The position numbers were made by a program, and so were the translations under genes. Under the pieces are notes generated by a model, which saw nothing but the letters and a program-made list of their open reading frames with translations, had not been told where the DNA came from and made no database searches. 64,000 nucleotides of DNA from Viola odorata (Eukaryota > Streptophyta > Magnoliopsida > Malpighiales > Violaceae), in assembly GCA_963691705.1 (NCBI GenBank), contig OY829539.1, forward strand, positions 9,736,501 through 9,800,500, written 5' to 3'. Shown here one piece after another: positions 22,112 through 34,609 of this stretch (the first letter of the stretch is position 1; the number at the start of each line of letters is the position of its first letter).

Positions 22112-24599
22112 AAATTGCTTGAGTTTTTCTAGAGTTTCGAAATTTTTGCATCTATTTGAAATTGAACCAAAATTGCTGGATAAAAACCTTTGGGTAATGT
22201 GTCATGTATGATTATCTTAAGTTCCTGAACTTTTGGTGAAAGAATTACTTCATTTGGACCACCAATTCAAGGATTTCAATTTTTCCAGCTTTTAGTGTCA
22301 TGTTTTAGCTGTCAAAATTTCTTTGCCATTTCAACCGAATTTCTTCTTCCTTCTTAGTTGAATCTTATTGTGCTGAGTCATATTTAGTTTCTAGAGTCAA
22401 GAATAACTGATTTTGTGTTTGTTTCTGATCTAAAAGCTGAAAATAAATTTTTCCGCCAAAGTGTTCTTGAGCAAGCTGAAGAAAACTTGCATTTAATCCA
22501 TTCCTGTCGTCCAAACTCTTATATTTTGTGCTTAAAATCAGCATACATAAATTCTCTTTCCTTGTTTTCACCTTATACTCTTCACTTACACCAAGATTAA
22601 AAAAAAAAAATCAAAAGGGAAAGAAGGGAAGATGAGTTGAATATCAATGCTTGTCAAACACAAAATTAGCTTTTCAATTCTCGAGTTTTATTTGCATTTG
22701 GTTTTCCTTCTTTTGCCTCTTTGAGTCTCATAATTGTATATTTTTCTTGTCGAGTCTTGTGGTGATTGTTCAAGGCGAAAGGATTGATTGATAAGTGGAT
22801 TTTCAATTCGCGCGACCTCAAGCGCTTAACTTGTAGCTCCAATTCGGGGAACAACTTTTTTAAGAGAGCTAAACACGAGAGACACACGTGAGGGAGTGCT
22901 TGTTTCACTAACACATATGGATATCTAGCTTGTTGATTTTGTAGGTACAATGACTTCATATAATTCTTGGCACTCAAGCCATAGGTCCGTCCGAACAAGG
23001 CCTTGGCTACGACCCTTCTACTCGTGGCCGCAACCATCAAGACCACGCTAGTTCTCGCCATCGATGAGTTTCCTTTCCTATTTTTAATGGAACAACCAAT
23101 CCAGTCGAATACATTGAACAAGAGTATCGCCACCAACACCTTATTGATCGTCATCAACCTTCGAAGAGCAAGATACTCAAGATTATTGTCATGACACTTG
23201 ATGATTACGCTTATCATTGGTGGACCCAACTGGTACGATCCTTGGGTGCTAGGGTAGAACCCGAGGTCATGTCAATGCCGATCTTGTTCTCTTGTAGGTT
23301 TGGGGCGCGAAATTGAACGAAAATCCCTCTTTTAACGCTTTCTCTAATCAATTAGTATCCTATACTACTAATTGAGGTTAATGACTTGCAAATCCCTATT
23401 GGAGCAAAATCATGGTTGTCACGAATGCCTAGCCCTGTAGTACGCACACACGCTAACGCCCAGCCCTGTGAACGAGAGCAACACCAACAATCAGCCCTGT
23501 AATTGTTAGTAACCAATATTCAGCCCTGTGAATATTAGCAACGACGATCAGCTTTGTGAACGCCAACACGAACCCTCACACTCCTTCCACACTTATCCCT
23601 GTAAGTGCCACGCTTTGGTCCGCACACACTAGCTCATGCTCCTTCCACGTTTATCCCTGTAAACGCCACACAATGCTAGCCTTAACCGCACCTTCCACGT
23701 TAGCCCTATAACGACACGACTAAGTTAAACACAAGAACGACTTGCTCCGGAGATCGAGAAAATAAGATGGTAGAATAATGAAATGGAGATTTGGTAAGGT
23801 GTTTATGTGGAAAATCTGATCTAATTTATTAATGAATAACGCTGCCCTATATATAGGCGCAAATACAAGTAGTTTCAAACTAGTACAACTTCTATTTTGA
23901 CTAAGACTAGGATTTCTAATTCTATCTTAATTCTAATTTAATTAAATAAAATAAATACAAATATTTACTCTATCTAACTTCTGGAATCTTCTCCCTTAAA
24001 CCGACTCCTCTTCAAGCTCGAATCCATCTCCTTCTCCTAGTCGGTTTAGACTTGAAGTCTCCTTGTCCAACGCAAACTTCTCCATGGGACATCTTCCATT
24101 TTGTCTGTGCGTTCCAGCCCAAATCTTGACATGAACTAGCTCTTGGACTTAGAAACATATTCCAATTTGAATTAGCCCAAACGCCAGTGTGGTTTGCATT
24201 TTGGCCTAAAGTCAGTCCGCCTTGCCCCTTGTGTGCGCGTTTAGCGCTTGGCTGAAAGTTGACACGAGCCAACTTTTGATCCCCACATCCAACTTGGCCT
24301 CATCCTTCCTAACATACAGAAGGGTCTTGTATTTTGTCCAGAAGTCCAATCGACACTGATCTTCCTCACCTTGGCTTGGACTGACTCCATCGCGCCTCGC
24401 GCATTGGTTGTCTTAGCGCGCGTCTCCTTCGTGCGCTGACTCTCATCTCCGCCCTATGGGCTCTTGCTAACCTCACTTAGCTCTCAACAACCCTCTTAGC
24501 ATGCTCCTTTGTGTGCTTCAGTTCCATGGCTATCCGTCTCTCGGCATTGATGCGTGCTAAGGCTAGATGCGATCCTAGGATCGTATCATACCCTTCCCC

Positions 24600-25580
24600 T
24601 TAGAAATGATTCGTCCTCGAATCGTGATCCATGAAATTCTCCAAGGATAGATTATACCTCCATAGAATCTCATCTTTACCCAATCCATGAGTTGCACAAA
24701 TTGACGCTATCATGATTTCGTAATCATTCCTCAACGCAACTCCATGGTCAAAATTCCCAATTGCTCGCCCTTCAATTTTATATAAATAATCCCAAAAGGA
24801 CAACGATCCTTCCTTGTTTCCTTGAGTAGTAATTGTGTAATTATCCAAAGGATCGTACTCAAGCAAATCCGATCTCATCAAGAGAAGACGTAACCATCCT
24901 TTGTATTCTAGATTAACCAAGCTCTTCTGTTCATCCTCTCTCTTGTGCTTCCCAAGCGAATTAGCTTCATCCCCTTCCTTTGTGTCATCAACATTCTGCT
25001 CATAAGAAGAAGACGAAGAACAAGAAGAAAACGTAATAACAAAATCAGAGTTATGGTTTCGCTCTTGATACGTTTCTTCTTTTTCTAACCTAAGCTCGTT
25101 ATTTTCTTCTTTAGCTAAACATATCTCCTTCCAAGTCACAGTCCTAATTGTATTAGAATAAAGATTCTCTTAATTTATGACTGCCAAGTCTCCTCCTTTA
25201 GCTAAATTCGACTTCTTCAAAGTAGTAATCCTAATCGGATTAGAACTAGAAGTCCTAGATCCACTTTGCTTGCTTCTAGGGTTTAAAATCCTTAACCCTT
25301 GCCTAGGGTTTAGCTCTTCCTTTGGCGCCTCTATCTCCAAGCCTTCTTGGTTGATCAAGTCGACATGATCGTCACCATCCTCTTGATTCTTGCTTGAAGA
25401 TCCGCTTGTCGTTTGTTCATAGTGCCGAATTGGCACACTATCGCGCCATTGCTCACCTAAGCTTTTGAGACGAACTCCGGATCTCTCATACCATTATTCC
25501 ATGCTCTCCAATCTTGAGTCAAGGTTCCTCAAGAGATCCAACAGCTCCTTGTATTTTCCTCCCAAATTTCTTTCAGCCAT
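24600..25580 (-). pseudogene. Unidentified 327-codon frame of element C
   Basis: One continuous frame from ATG at 25580 to TAA at 24600, broken by two in-frame TAA codons: after LESME (about 25495) and after DLAVIN (about 25170). The N-terminus (MAERNLGGKYKELLDLLRNL) looks amphipathic, possibly coiled-coil. A Glu/Lys/Ser-rich middle follows, then a C-terminal block GSLSFWDYLYKIEGRAIG ... YNLSLENFMDHDSRTNHF. I recognise no gag, protease, reverse transcriptase or integrase motif. The end DSRTN next to the purine tract resembles the tails of elements A and B and of many plant Ty3-type polyproteins. Both stops fit CAA to TAA. It may be a highly diverged or chimeric gag-like protein. Confidence 0.6.
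24608..24623 (-). other. Inverted repeat next to the polypurine tract of element C
   Basis: GATTCG-4-CGAATC, immediately 5' (on the minus strand) of the purine tract. Copies with the same arms occur at 29897-29912 (element A) and 34493-34508 (element B). Confidence 0.6.
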
Positions 25581-27742
25581 ATCAATCACCTAATCAAACT
25601 TAAACACTAGAAAGTGTAAAATCTATTTTCGGTCAACACAGTTTAGTATTTCGGGTGCAGCTTTTTACTCCGATGTCCGAATCGAGTAATTATTTTTTAT
25701 TCTGATTCCTAACAGACATAGATTTTCAATGGACTATTTTTTTACTGAAGTAGGACTTCAACAGGTATGTATTGACATATGATTTCGACACTGACACTTT
25801 GGTGGACTGTTTTTGGTGACTCTTTTGTATGGCACTTTTTATGGACTGTTTTTGTGACTTATATATGACTCTTCTCTCAATCTAAATAAATAAATTGAAA
25901 TATAAAACAGACTCAAACTAATAAACCAACTTGGTTTAGAATTAGGACTTAAGACTCAACACAAACAAACTTTGGTTTAGAACTCCTAAACCGACTTGAC
26001 TTAGAACTCGACTTTGATTTAGAACTTCTAAATCGACAAGACTTCAAAACAGAAAATTAAGGACACTTTTGGGAATTAATTTTTGACTCTTTTTCAACTC
26101 AACGAAAACAAAACAAAGACACAAACAATTCACACGACTCATTTTGACAATTGACACAAAAATTAAATAACAAAAATGAAAGATGGTTTGGGATTTTCTT
26201 ACCAAACCTAGAACTCCCTTGAGCTCCGCTACCAACTGATATGATCCTTGGGTGCTAGGGTAGAACCCGAGGTCATGTCAATACCGATCTTGTTCTCTTG
26301 TAGGTTTGGGGCGCGAAATTGCACAAAAATCCCTCTTTGAACGCTTTCTCTAATCAATTAGTATCCCATACTACTAATTGAGGTTAATGACTTGTAAATC
26401 CCTGTTTGAGCAAAATCACGGTTGTCACGAATGCCTAGCCCTGTAGTATGCACACACGTTAACGCCCAACCCTGTGAACGAGAGCAACACCAACAATTAG
26501 CCCTGTAATTGTTAGTAACCAATATTCAGCCCTATGAATATTAGCAACGACGATCAGCCCTGTGAACGCCAACACGAACCCTCACGCTCCTTCCACACTT
26601 ATCCCTGTAAGTGCCACGCTTTGGTCCGCACACACTAGCTCACGCTCCTTCCATGTTTATCCCTGTAAACGCCACACTATGCTAGCCCTAACCGCACCTT
26701 CCACGTTATCCTTGTAACGCCACGGCTAAGTCAAACACAAGAACGGCTTGCGCCGGAGAGCGAGGCAATAAGATGGTAGAATAATGAAACGGAGATTTGG
26801 TAAGGTGTTTATGTGGAAAATCTGATCTAATTTATTAATGAATAACGCTGCCCTATATATAGGCGCAAATACAAGTAGTTTCAAACTAGTACAACTTCTA
26901 TTTCGACTAAGACTAGGATTTCTAATTCTATTTTAACTCTAACTTAATTAAATAAAATAAATAGAAATATTTATTCTATCTAACTTATGGAATCTTCTCC
27001 CTTAAACCCACTCCTCTTCAATCTCTAATCCATCTCCTTCTCCTAGTCAGTTTAGACTTGAAGTCTCCTTGTTCGACGCAAACTTCTCCATGGGCCATCT
27101 TCCATTCTGTCTGTGCGTTCCAGCCCAAATCTTGACACGAACTAGCTCTTGGACTTAGAAATATATTCCAATTTGAATTAGCCCAAACGCCCTCGTGATA
27201 ACCTCACTTGGCTCTCATATTCCATATTCCATATTCCATATTCCAATTTGAATTAGCCCAAATCTCCTCCCTATAGGCTCTTGATAACCTCACTTGGCTC
27301 TCAACAACCCTCTTAGCATGCTCCTTTGTGTGCTTCGGTTCCATGGCTATCCGTCTCTCGGCATTGATGTGTGCTAAGGCTAGATGCGATTCTAGGATCG
27401 TATCACCAACTAGTCCATACAAGGGAAAGAAGCCAAAGAGATCCAATTCATACTTGGGATTAAATGAGGTGAGTAATGCGCAAGCGATTTGTGCCCTCAC
27501 ACTATCAACGACGGTTGGAAAATGAATTGTTCTCTATTCAACAAGGGTCCAAATCCGTGAGAGCTTACTTCAAAGAGTTCGATGATTTACTCATCAAGAC
27601 TCATAACTAAGAAGAAGAGTGCATGATCATGGAAAGGTTTGAGGATGGATTAAACGAAAGAATTAAACGTCGGCTCTTCACTCATGATTTTTCAACCTTA
27701 CAATCCATGCTCCATTTTGCTTTGAAAATAGAAGACCGTGAG

Positions 27743-29269
27743 TGATCGCGTGTCGAGCACGTCAAATATAAGTGTAGAATGTATATGAAAAATGGGGGTA
27801 GAAATACAACTTATCACTGTCCACAAAGGCTTGTAGATTATGGTAAGAGGATCGTCCACAGAGACCTCTAGGGGGATGTAGTTTCTTGGTTGACTTCCTC
27901 ATCACTGAGGTTGATTGGGTGAATCTGAAAATTAAGACAAGAACAAAAATAGTAAAGCAATTCAAAGTAATCTTGGTCAAAGGGTTGGCCAAGATGGGGG
28001 GTCAAGATTGGTAAATCTGATAAAAGGGAATTCCAGGTAAGGGTGATATGAGAGCTCTCGTTCTTATGACTCGATCACTGATTCAAGGATGTTCATCTCT
28101 GAATCCATAGTACTGCTATAGAGTGGAGGTGCTCCTGTTCACTTCTGACTTCCCTCCTCTGCAAATTACCCGGCGGGTGCTCCCTTTCCTGATAATCCTA
28201 GCCAAGGGACACCTTGCTGGTTAAAGGGTTTATCCATTTGACTGCTATCTTGAATGGTTGTTCGCTTTCTCAATGGTATAGGGGAAGACAATACCTAGAC
28301 CAAGTTGCCTCCCTATGGAGACCCTAGGTTGTCAATCTGGTCTTGGTCTAGATCACTTATTTCTTCTAGTCTGGCGCGAGGCTAGTTACCTGCTTTACCT
28401 ATCCGGTGGGTGCTCCCACTCCTTCAAGGCTGGCTGCAACTTTTCTCTACTAGGGTACAAGAATTATCAAATCTTGTCTCTAGTGAGTAAGCGATTTATT
28501 AAGCTTAAAAACTAATCAAATACGAATCGATGAGAATATTAAGGACAGTTTGATCTCATGAATATATAAGAACGAAGCTCATCAACCCTTACCAAGAATA
28601 GGTGTTTAGCTACTCATACTCATAGATGGAAAACAAAAATACTTAATTGCATAAAAATATTAAATCCGTGAATTCACAAAACTTGGAAATTCTGGAGCAA
28701 AGAAATTGTATATTCGAAGAAGAGAGAGAGATCAGAGAGGGGGAACAGTTTTGGCTATATACAAACTAAAAACTCCCCTCTCCTTCTCTAACTCAAACTC
28801 CTAATTAATCTAAGAAGATAGTAACAATGTTTTGAATTACAAAAAAAGAGTTCGCAATATTCAAAAATAGAGGGAGATCCTAAAAAGGATTTTTGAATTA
28901 ATGTCGTCTGATCCCTCTGAAGTCGCTGGATAATTGTAATTGCCAGCTCGCAAGGCCCAAGCGAAAAGTGGCCCATAAGGTTGTCAACGCTGCTTGCTCG
29001 AGATTCGTCTCTCGCGAATGAGTCTTGGCCAAGCTCCCGGCCAAGACGATCTGATGATCGATATTTTGGTGCGCGAAAGGATTTTTGCCAAACTCTAGGC
29101 CAAGATGCAACGAAAATCAGCTCCAGTGCTCCCAGATCACTATTCTCCAATAATTAGCCTCCAAGCAGGAACTGACATAAGCATGGGAAATTAAAGGGAA
29201 ATCAGTAGCTTTACTGCCCAAATAACAAGTAAATGGACAGTAAAAACATGATGAAATAGAGTGTAATCA
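27743..29269 (-). mobile_element. Solo LTR, Athila-like family D, 1527 bp
   Basis: It starts TGATCGCGTG and ends GTGTAATCA. An exact GTGAG duplication flanks it (27738-27742 and 29270-29274). It interrupts the gag of retrotransposon A. It shares the GATCGTCCACAGAGA block and the CCTTACCAAGAATAGG / TTTAGCTACTCAT block with the Athila-type LTRs, which supports the same lineage and minus orientation. The sibling at 18895-19840 is shorter and diverged. No internal sequence or second LTR is present. Confidence 0.88.
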
Positions 29270-29274
29270 GTGAG

Positions 29275-29931
29275 TCCTCAAGAAACCTAAGTCGTAGCTC
29301 ATCGCAAACAGCCCCTACACCCGCTCAACCTTGTCAACCGAATGTGATGGTAAAATACAAATTGATTGAGAAGAGTGTGGTTAGAAATAATATAATGGTG
29401 AGCGAAAAAGGTGAGCTCAAATGAAGTGATATTGAGCGTGAAAAGAGAGATGAAAGTCGAGAAAAGTGAGAGTGAGACAAACAACCCACCCTATGATGAC
29501 ATCGTTTCCACCTCTCTTCATTCTTCTAGTAACACAAACGATTTGGATGTAAACCTTAAACCGCATGTGTTTAAAGCTTTTGTCAACCCTTTGTTTGAGT
29601 TTAGAAATGTTACTTTGGGGAGTGAAAAGAGTGAGGAAACACAAAAGAGGGCAACAATTTTGAGAGAATAAAGTGAGGAAAGGATTCGAGAGAATATTTT
29701 GTTTGCTAGCGATCCAATGAGCGTGCCTTTGAGCAATGAGGATCTCTTAGCTCAATCTAACATTGATAATTCTCTCTTTTCTATTTTTGAGCCACTTGTA
29801 CAGGATTCCCCTATGGCTCTTGTGAAGGAATTAGGCGCCTACAAGGATTCATTCCTAAGCTTCATCCCTAACCGAGACCATGACCTTAAAGTAATGGATT
29901 CGAGGACGAATCCTTTCGAAGAGAAAGGTGA
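29275..29931 (+). pseudogene. 3' tail frame of retrotransposon A
   Basis: A frame from about 29411 to 29931 is interrupted by one TAA at 29669-29671 and ends in LKVMDSRTNPFEEKGDD, directly at the start of the 3' LTR. It encodes VNPLFEFRNVTLGSEKS and PLSNEDLLAQSNIDNSL, which I do not recognise. The terminal DSRTNPFEE resembles the last residues of plant Ty3-type polyproteins, so this is probably what remains after internal deletion of pol, or sequence that replaced it. Confidence 0.55.
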
Positions 29932-30027
29932 TGATGCGATCACATATGGCTTCGTTTCGGTGATGAATGAGCACACATTCGAAGGCCAAGAGACATGGCT
30001 AGAGTCACCAAAAGTAGGCGAGATTCA
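29932..30027 (+). repeat. Left piece of the 3' LTR of retrotransposon A
   Basis: 96 bp matching 21292-21387, beginning TGATGCGATC right after the purine-rich GAAGAGAAAGG. It is cut at 30027 by element B, whose target duplication is ATTCA (30023-30027). Confidence 0.9.
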
Positions 30028-31776
30028 TGATACGAGCACGAGAACACATAGTCCTTTATGAGGAGCAAAGGAATGTTGGATTTACACTTGAAGACCTTTA
30101 GAGAGGAAGAGAACAACACGGTGACTCGGGAAGGATAGATAACATGTGTGCATGCCAACGCCTAAACGAGAATTGCGAACAAGCCAAGTCAGGTGCTTGG
30201 CGTGATCACGCCTAAAATAGAGACTTTGTGTCGTGAAGACAATCTTTGGCGTGATCATGCCAAGGGATAACGTGATCACGTTATCGAATTGGCAGAAACA
30301 TGATTAGGTCTTTTTAAGTGGCTTTACAGCCTTGTTTTGTAATAACTATAAATAGAAGGACTTAGCCTCTTTTATGTCTTGTCTTTGATTTTTGAGTGAA
30401 TCTCCTTCAAGACCAATTAGTTAAGCTTAGTGATTAGGGTTCTTAAAACCGGTCTTTGTTCATCTTGTCTAAACTTATCGGATTGATCATTTCATGATCA
30501 AGTAAGGATAAGCTCGATTAGAGATCCTTATAGTTACTTGATTACAAGTTTAATATATTGTCTTTCCTATACACATCTCTACCTTTCATCCATTATTGTC
30601 CTTGCCTTAAAACTCCAAAATACATCCCTTTCTGTCCATCAATCAGACTTACACAAGCGTTTACCTCCTCTTAAAGAAGACTAGGTCTATTCCTCCAAAC
30701 AATTTGCGGTTTCCTCTTCAAACGGATCCGAGAAGTTATCATGTGGTAGCGGAGCTTCAAGGTTGTCTTCTAGGTTGGTAAACCTAATTTTATCACCATT
30801 TCTACGGTTAGAATCATCTCCTCTACCATAGGTTTCATTTGGAAATAAATCGGTTCTTGGTAATTTTTTTGTTTTCTTGTATGATTGATCTTGCTTGAAC
30901 ACAATTTCTGCATTTTTGTGTGTTTATTTGCATCCAACACGTCCATCTCTTCTTCTTCTTCCCTTGAATGGTTTGGTGTTATTATTTGGATTCATTGGTT
31001 CATTCATGTGCAAGTGATCATATTTTTCTTCTCACTTAGGAGCCATGTGTCCCATGTGCAACTATTTTGTTTGATAGCAATAGTTGTCATCCATTGCTCT
31101 TCACATAGTCGGCCCTAGGGTTTGCAATATTGCATTTCACTTGGTTGTCACACAAGTTCACTTACTTGTCATACACATCCACCTCACTTGACACATCAAT
31201 TGCACAATCATTCACACATCACTTGACACCTCACTTCTACTTCCCATCTCATACATTTTGGTATATAGTGAGAATTTTTTTTTCTCACTTACAAAACTAC
31301 TTGTCATTCACTTCTATTTTCAAAAATACATGTCATACAAGTAAGCTCTCTTGCACTCAATTCAAAAAAAAACAGCAAAGAAAAGAAAAAGAAAGGAACT
31401 AAAACAAAGATAAAAAAAAAAATAATAATCAAGTTCCTAAATTAAAAAAGAAGAAGAAGAATACAATTGAGTCACAAGCAATAGACTACATGTATGTATT
31501 CATTTTAAGTGTATTAGTTCAAGTTAAGGTGTGCTTTTGTCAAGAACACAATCTCGGCATTTTCCCTCCAAATTTCAAAATTTCCAAGTTCAAATTTTCG
31601 CTCCTTTTCCCTTCCTTCTTGAGTTGTCCGATTGAGCGAGCTTTCTTTTCGTGTCATTGAGTTTTCTTCTCTTGTTTCCTACATCTATTGCATTTATTTT
31701 GTCCCAAACACGAGAAGGAGAGACTAACTTTTTCGATATCAATTGTGTTTGTTTCTTTTTGTAGGTACTATCCTTG

Positions 31777-33000
31777 ATGGCGAATGAAAATGCTCCTTTG
31801 GGTGGTTCTGATGAATCATCCAACGTCGGCAAGTTTATGGGAGGTGGTTCAGAGGGGTCAACCACACAAAATCCGAAAGTAGCTGCTCTCACACATCAAA
31901 TGACTGAATTGCAACGCCAATGGGCATCCCAAGAGCAAACCAACAAGGCCATTTTGGATGCCCTTTCCGCATTGAACCCAAGAGCTGCCACACATCCACC
32001 TCCACCTCCAACCCACCATAACCAACCAGCCACACATTACCACCAAAGAACCCACCTAAATGACCCTTCCAATGCCAACTATTATGGTACAACACATCCA
32101 TGTGACAATGCCGAAGGTGTGATAGCGCAAAGTGACTATAGTGACGAAGATGAGCCACCTCGTATGCCCTCAAGGTGAACTTCCTCCATTGCCCATGTTC
32201 AAGGCCGTAGCAACTCCTACCCCACCTTCCAAAGCCCCGGGCCACACTTAAACCCAAGACAACCGCGCCATCCCACACACTCATCCAACACCAACCTTGA
32301 CATACCTTTACACCAAGCCAATGCATATATATCCCTCCACTTCGGCCGTCGGCTCCATTAGTGGTTCATGAGAGAGCTAGACACCCACCACCTCAACCCC
32401 AACCCCCACTTTATGAGCATGCTCATGGCGCAAATCGCTATGAATATGAGGAACAATTTGAACCTAGGGGTTGTAGGCATCAAGATGAGAGAGTGGATAG
32501 AAACCTCTCTAGTATCAAGCTCTCCATGCCTATCTTTGAAGGCAAAGATGACCCTGATTCCTACTATGATTGGGAGAGCAAAGTGGAGCGTATCTTTGGG
32601 TGGTACAACTATTCAGAGATGAAGAAAGTGCGCCTTGCAATTGTGGAGTTCACGGGAATGGCAATACATTGGTGGGATATGCTAGTGGTAACTAGGCGAC
32701 TTACCTTCTGTGGAGACTTGGGATGAGTTGAAGTATGAAATGAGGCGCCGGTTTGTGCCTTCATACTATCTCCGAGACCTCCACCAACGCCTTCAAAGAT
32801 TGACACAAGGGTCTCGTGGTGTGAGTGACTATTACTATGAGATGCTCACGTGTTTGATGCAGGCGAATGTACATGAAAGTGATGAAGCCACCATGGCTAG
32901 AGTTTTAGGAGGACTACACAAGGAGATATCGTATCAGCTGGATTTTCACTCTTATGACACCTTGGAAGGCATGTTCCATCTTGCCCTCAAGATTGAATGA
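31777..33000 (+). pseudogene. gag of retrotransposon B, frameshifted
   Basis: The ATG at 31777 starts MANENAPLGGSDESSN and the frame stays open to 32178 with a coiled-coil-like segment (LTHQMTELQRQWASQEQ) and a Pro/His-rich linker. After a frameshift the core appears at about 32500-32690 (LSMPIFEGKDDPDSYYDWES, VEFTGMAIHWWDML), and after another at 32710-32997 (ELKYEMRRRFVPSYYLRDL, ending HLALKIE). These are the retrotransposon gag (PF03732-like) blocks in the right order. A 160-bp Pro/Thr-rich stretch separates it from the zinc-knuckle frame. It is not a functional single frame. Confidence 0.85.
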
Positions 33001-33157
33001 CAAGTAAGCACTAAACCCAAAACTCCTTTCATTTCTTCATCTTTTTATAAGCCTCCTGAATGCACCTTCGTTACCCACTAAACCTAACCAAGAGACCACG
33101 CAAACCATACCCCCGCCCAAGCCAAACACATACCCAAACCCTAACACATACTCAACA

Positions 33158-34609
33158 ATGACACCCAAACCCACTCTAAACACTGATCCTAACTCTAGAA
33201 CCCCTTCTAGAAATATTACATGCTTTAAATGTGGAGGCAAGGGTCATATGCAGGTGGAATGCCCTAATAGGAGAGTGATGATCATGCGTAAGAGTGGTGA
33301 GGTGATTAGTGATGATGATGAGCCCGAAATTACCCAAGTGGTGGTTACCGAGAGTGTGATTAATTCGGGTGAGGTTGATGATGATGAGTATGCTTGTGTG
33401 GAAGTCCCTAAATGCTTGGTAGTAAGGAGAAATTTGAGCATCCATGCCAAAGTAGATGATAAGGCTCTAGAGCAATGCGACAACCTCTTTCTCACCCGTG
33501 GCCTAGCTCATGGCTTGGTTATCTCCATTCTTGTTGATAATGGTAGTTGTGCCGATGTGGCCAGTGCACTTCTTGTCCATTCGTTGGGGTTGTCTACCCT
33601 AAAACACCCTCACCCTTATGTGCTGAATTGGTTTAATGATGGGAGTTCTATTAGCGTGACTAGGCAAGTGGTCATTCCTTTCTCCATTAGTGCATATGAG
33701 GATGAAAGGACTTGTGACGTGGCACAAATCAATTCTAGCCACTTGCTTCTTGGAAGACCATGGCAATTTTATAAGCGGGTTGTCCATGATGGGTTCCTCA
33801 ACACGTACAAGTTGGAGCACTTGGGCAGCAAGTTTCTTATCCCTCCTTTGCCTCCTTCGCAAGTCTACGAAGACCAAGTTAAGCTTTCCAAGGCTTGCGC
33901 CGCATTTATGCTCCCCACGATTATGGATAACAAACTTGAGTGGTGTGGAGTGAAAAATATGAGGTGTGTGATTGAGGAAAAGAATGGGCATGAAAAAAGA
34001 GAGCATGCGCCGAGTGGTGTGATTGAGGTAAAGAGCGTGCAAGAAAAAAGTGAGCTTACACCGAGTGATAGGAAAGGAGGTGAGTTTAAGAGTGAAAAGT
34101 GCGGGACAATGGCAAAGAAAAGAGTGAGTTTGTGTGCCATAAGGAGTGTTGCGAGGCTTGATGGATTCTTCCCTAAACCGTGTTCCCTTGGCCGGTTTAA
34201 GGACCCTTATTTGGATTTCACTAACACTAACCTCTTTTCCTCTAGTATTGTCTCCTCTCTTTTGCTAGGTGAGAAGTTAGTACCGACGGGAGCGCAATCA
34301 ATTATGGCCACCCACATGGTTGTCCTCCGTCCATGGGAAACAAATCCTTTTCTTTTTGGGTTCATAGATATGACCTCTCACTTTGATCTTGCGTTTCCCT
34401 TTTGCTATTTTCATCCTACATTCAATCTTGTTGATTCATGTCCTTCCTTTATAGGCAATTTGGGGAGCGAGCTCGTGGGAAAGGAGCATGCAGATTCGAA
34501 GTCGAATCCATTCGAATGGGGAGGGGATGATACGAGCACGGGAACACATAGCCACTTCATAAAGAGCAAGGGAACGTTGGTTTTACTCTTGAAGACCTTT
34601 AGAGAGTAA
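33158..34609 (+). CDS. Zinc knuckle and aspartic protease of retrotransposon B
   Basis: An open frame of 483 codons. A CCHC nucleocapsid knuckle is complete at residues 22-35 (C22, C25, H30, C35). A retropepsin-like domain follows at about 120-220: LVISILVDNGSCADVAS, with the catalytic Asp at about 127 in D-N-G-S rather than the common D-S/T/G-G, then LNWFNDGSSI, and SHLLLGRPWQFYKRVVHDGF near its end. Beyond about residue 240 comes Lys/Glu-rich sequence with no reverse transcriptase motif, ending at SKSNPFEWGGDD beside the 3' LTR (the last 27 codons lie in the LTR). The pol core has been deleted or replaced. The frame is probably a translational continuation of the broken gag. Confidence 0.8.
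   Translation: MTPKPTLNTDPNSRTPSRNITCFKCGGKGHMQVECPNRRVMIMRKSGEVISDDDEPEITQVVVTESVINSGEVDDDEYACVEVPKCLVVRRNLSIHAKVDDKALEQCDNLFLTRGLAHGLVISILVDNGSCADVASALLVHSLGLSTLKHPHPYVLNWFNDGSSISVTRQVVIPFSISAYEDERTCDVAQINSSHLLLGRPWQFYKRVVHDGFLNTYKLEHLGSKFLIPPLPPSQVYEDQVKLSKACAAFMLPTIMDNKLEWCGVKNMRCVIEEKNGHEKREHAPSGVIEVKSVQEKSELTPSDRKGGEFKSEKCGTMAKKRVSLCAIRSVARLDGFFPKPCSLGRFKDPYLDFTNTNLFSSSIVSSLLLGEKLVPTGAQSIMATHMVVLRPWETNPFLFGFIDMTSHFDLAFPFCYFHPTFNLVDSCPSFIGNLGSELVGKEHADSKSNPFEWGGDDTSTGTHSHFIKSKGTLVLLLKTFRE

Larger units (their letters stand above)
23231..27415 (-). mobile_element. Retrotransposon C, minus strand, non-autonomous
   Basis: The LTRs at 23231-24598 (1368 bp) and 26237-27415 (1179 bp) are near-identical over most of their length; the right one has a deletion replaced by a short CATATTC-type repeat (27218-27245). 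The flanks are an exact CCAAC duplication (23226-23230 and 27416-27420). On the minus strand the primer site TTGGTAGCGGAGC lies inside the right LTR and the purine tract AAGGGGAAGGGTA borders the left LTR, so the element reads right to left. LTR termini are an 11-bp inverted repeat (TGATACGATCC / GGATCGTATCA) with one change in each copy. The 1.64-kb interior carries one long frame and no recognisable pol. Confidence 0.92.
22950..27737 (+). pseudogene. gag of retrotransposon A, split by element C
   Basis: The first part (ATG at 22950 to 23230) reads, with a frameshift, into FPIFNGTTNPVEYIEQEY ... LDDYAYHWWTQL, the N-terminal part of a plant Ty3-type gag. Element C is inserted at that point. 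After the CCAAC target duplication the gag continues at 27421: MRKRFVPSHYQRRLENEL, QGSKSVRAYFKEFDDLL, ERFEDGLNERIKRRL, ending FALKIEDRE at 27737, where a solo LTR is inserted. Stops occur at least before VSFPIF, around MRKRF and after LIKTHN. The usual Cys-rich nucleocapsid knuckle is not seen. Confidence 0.8.
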
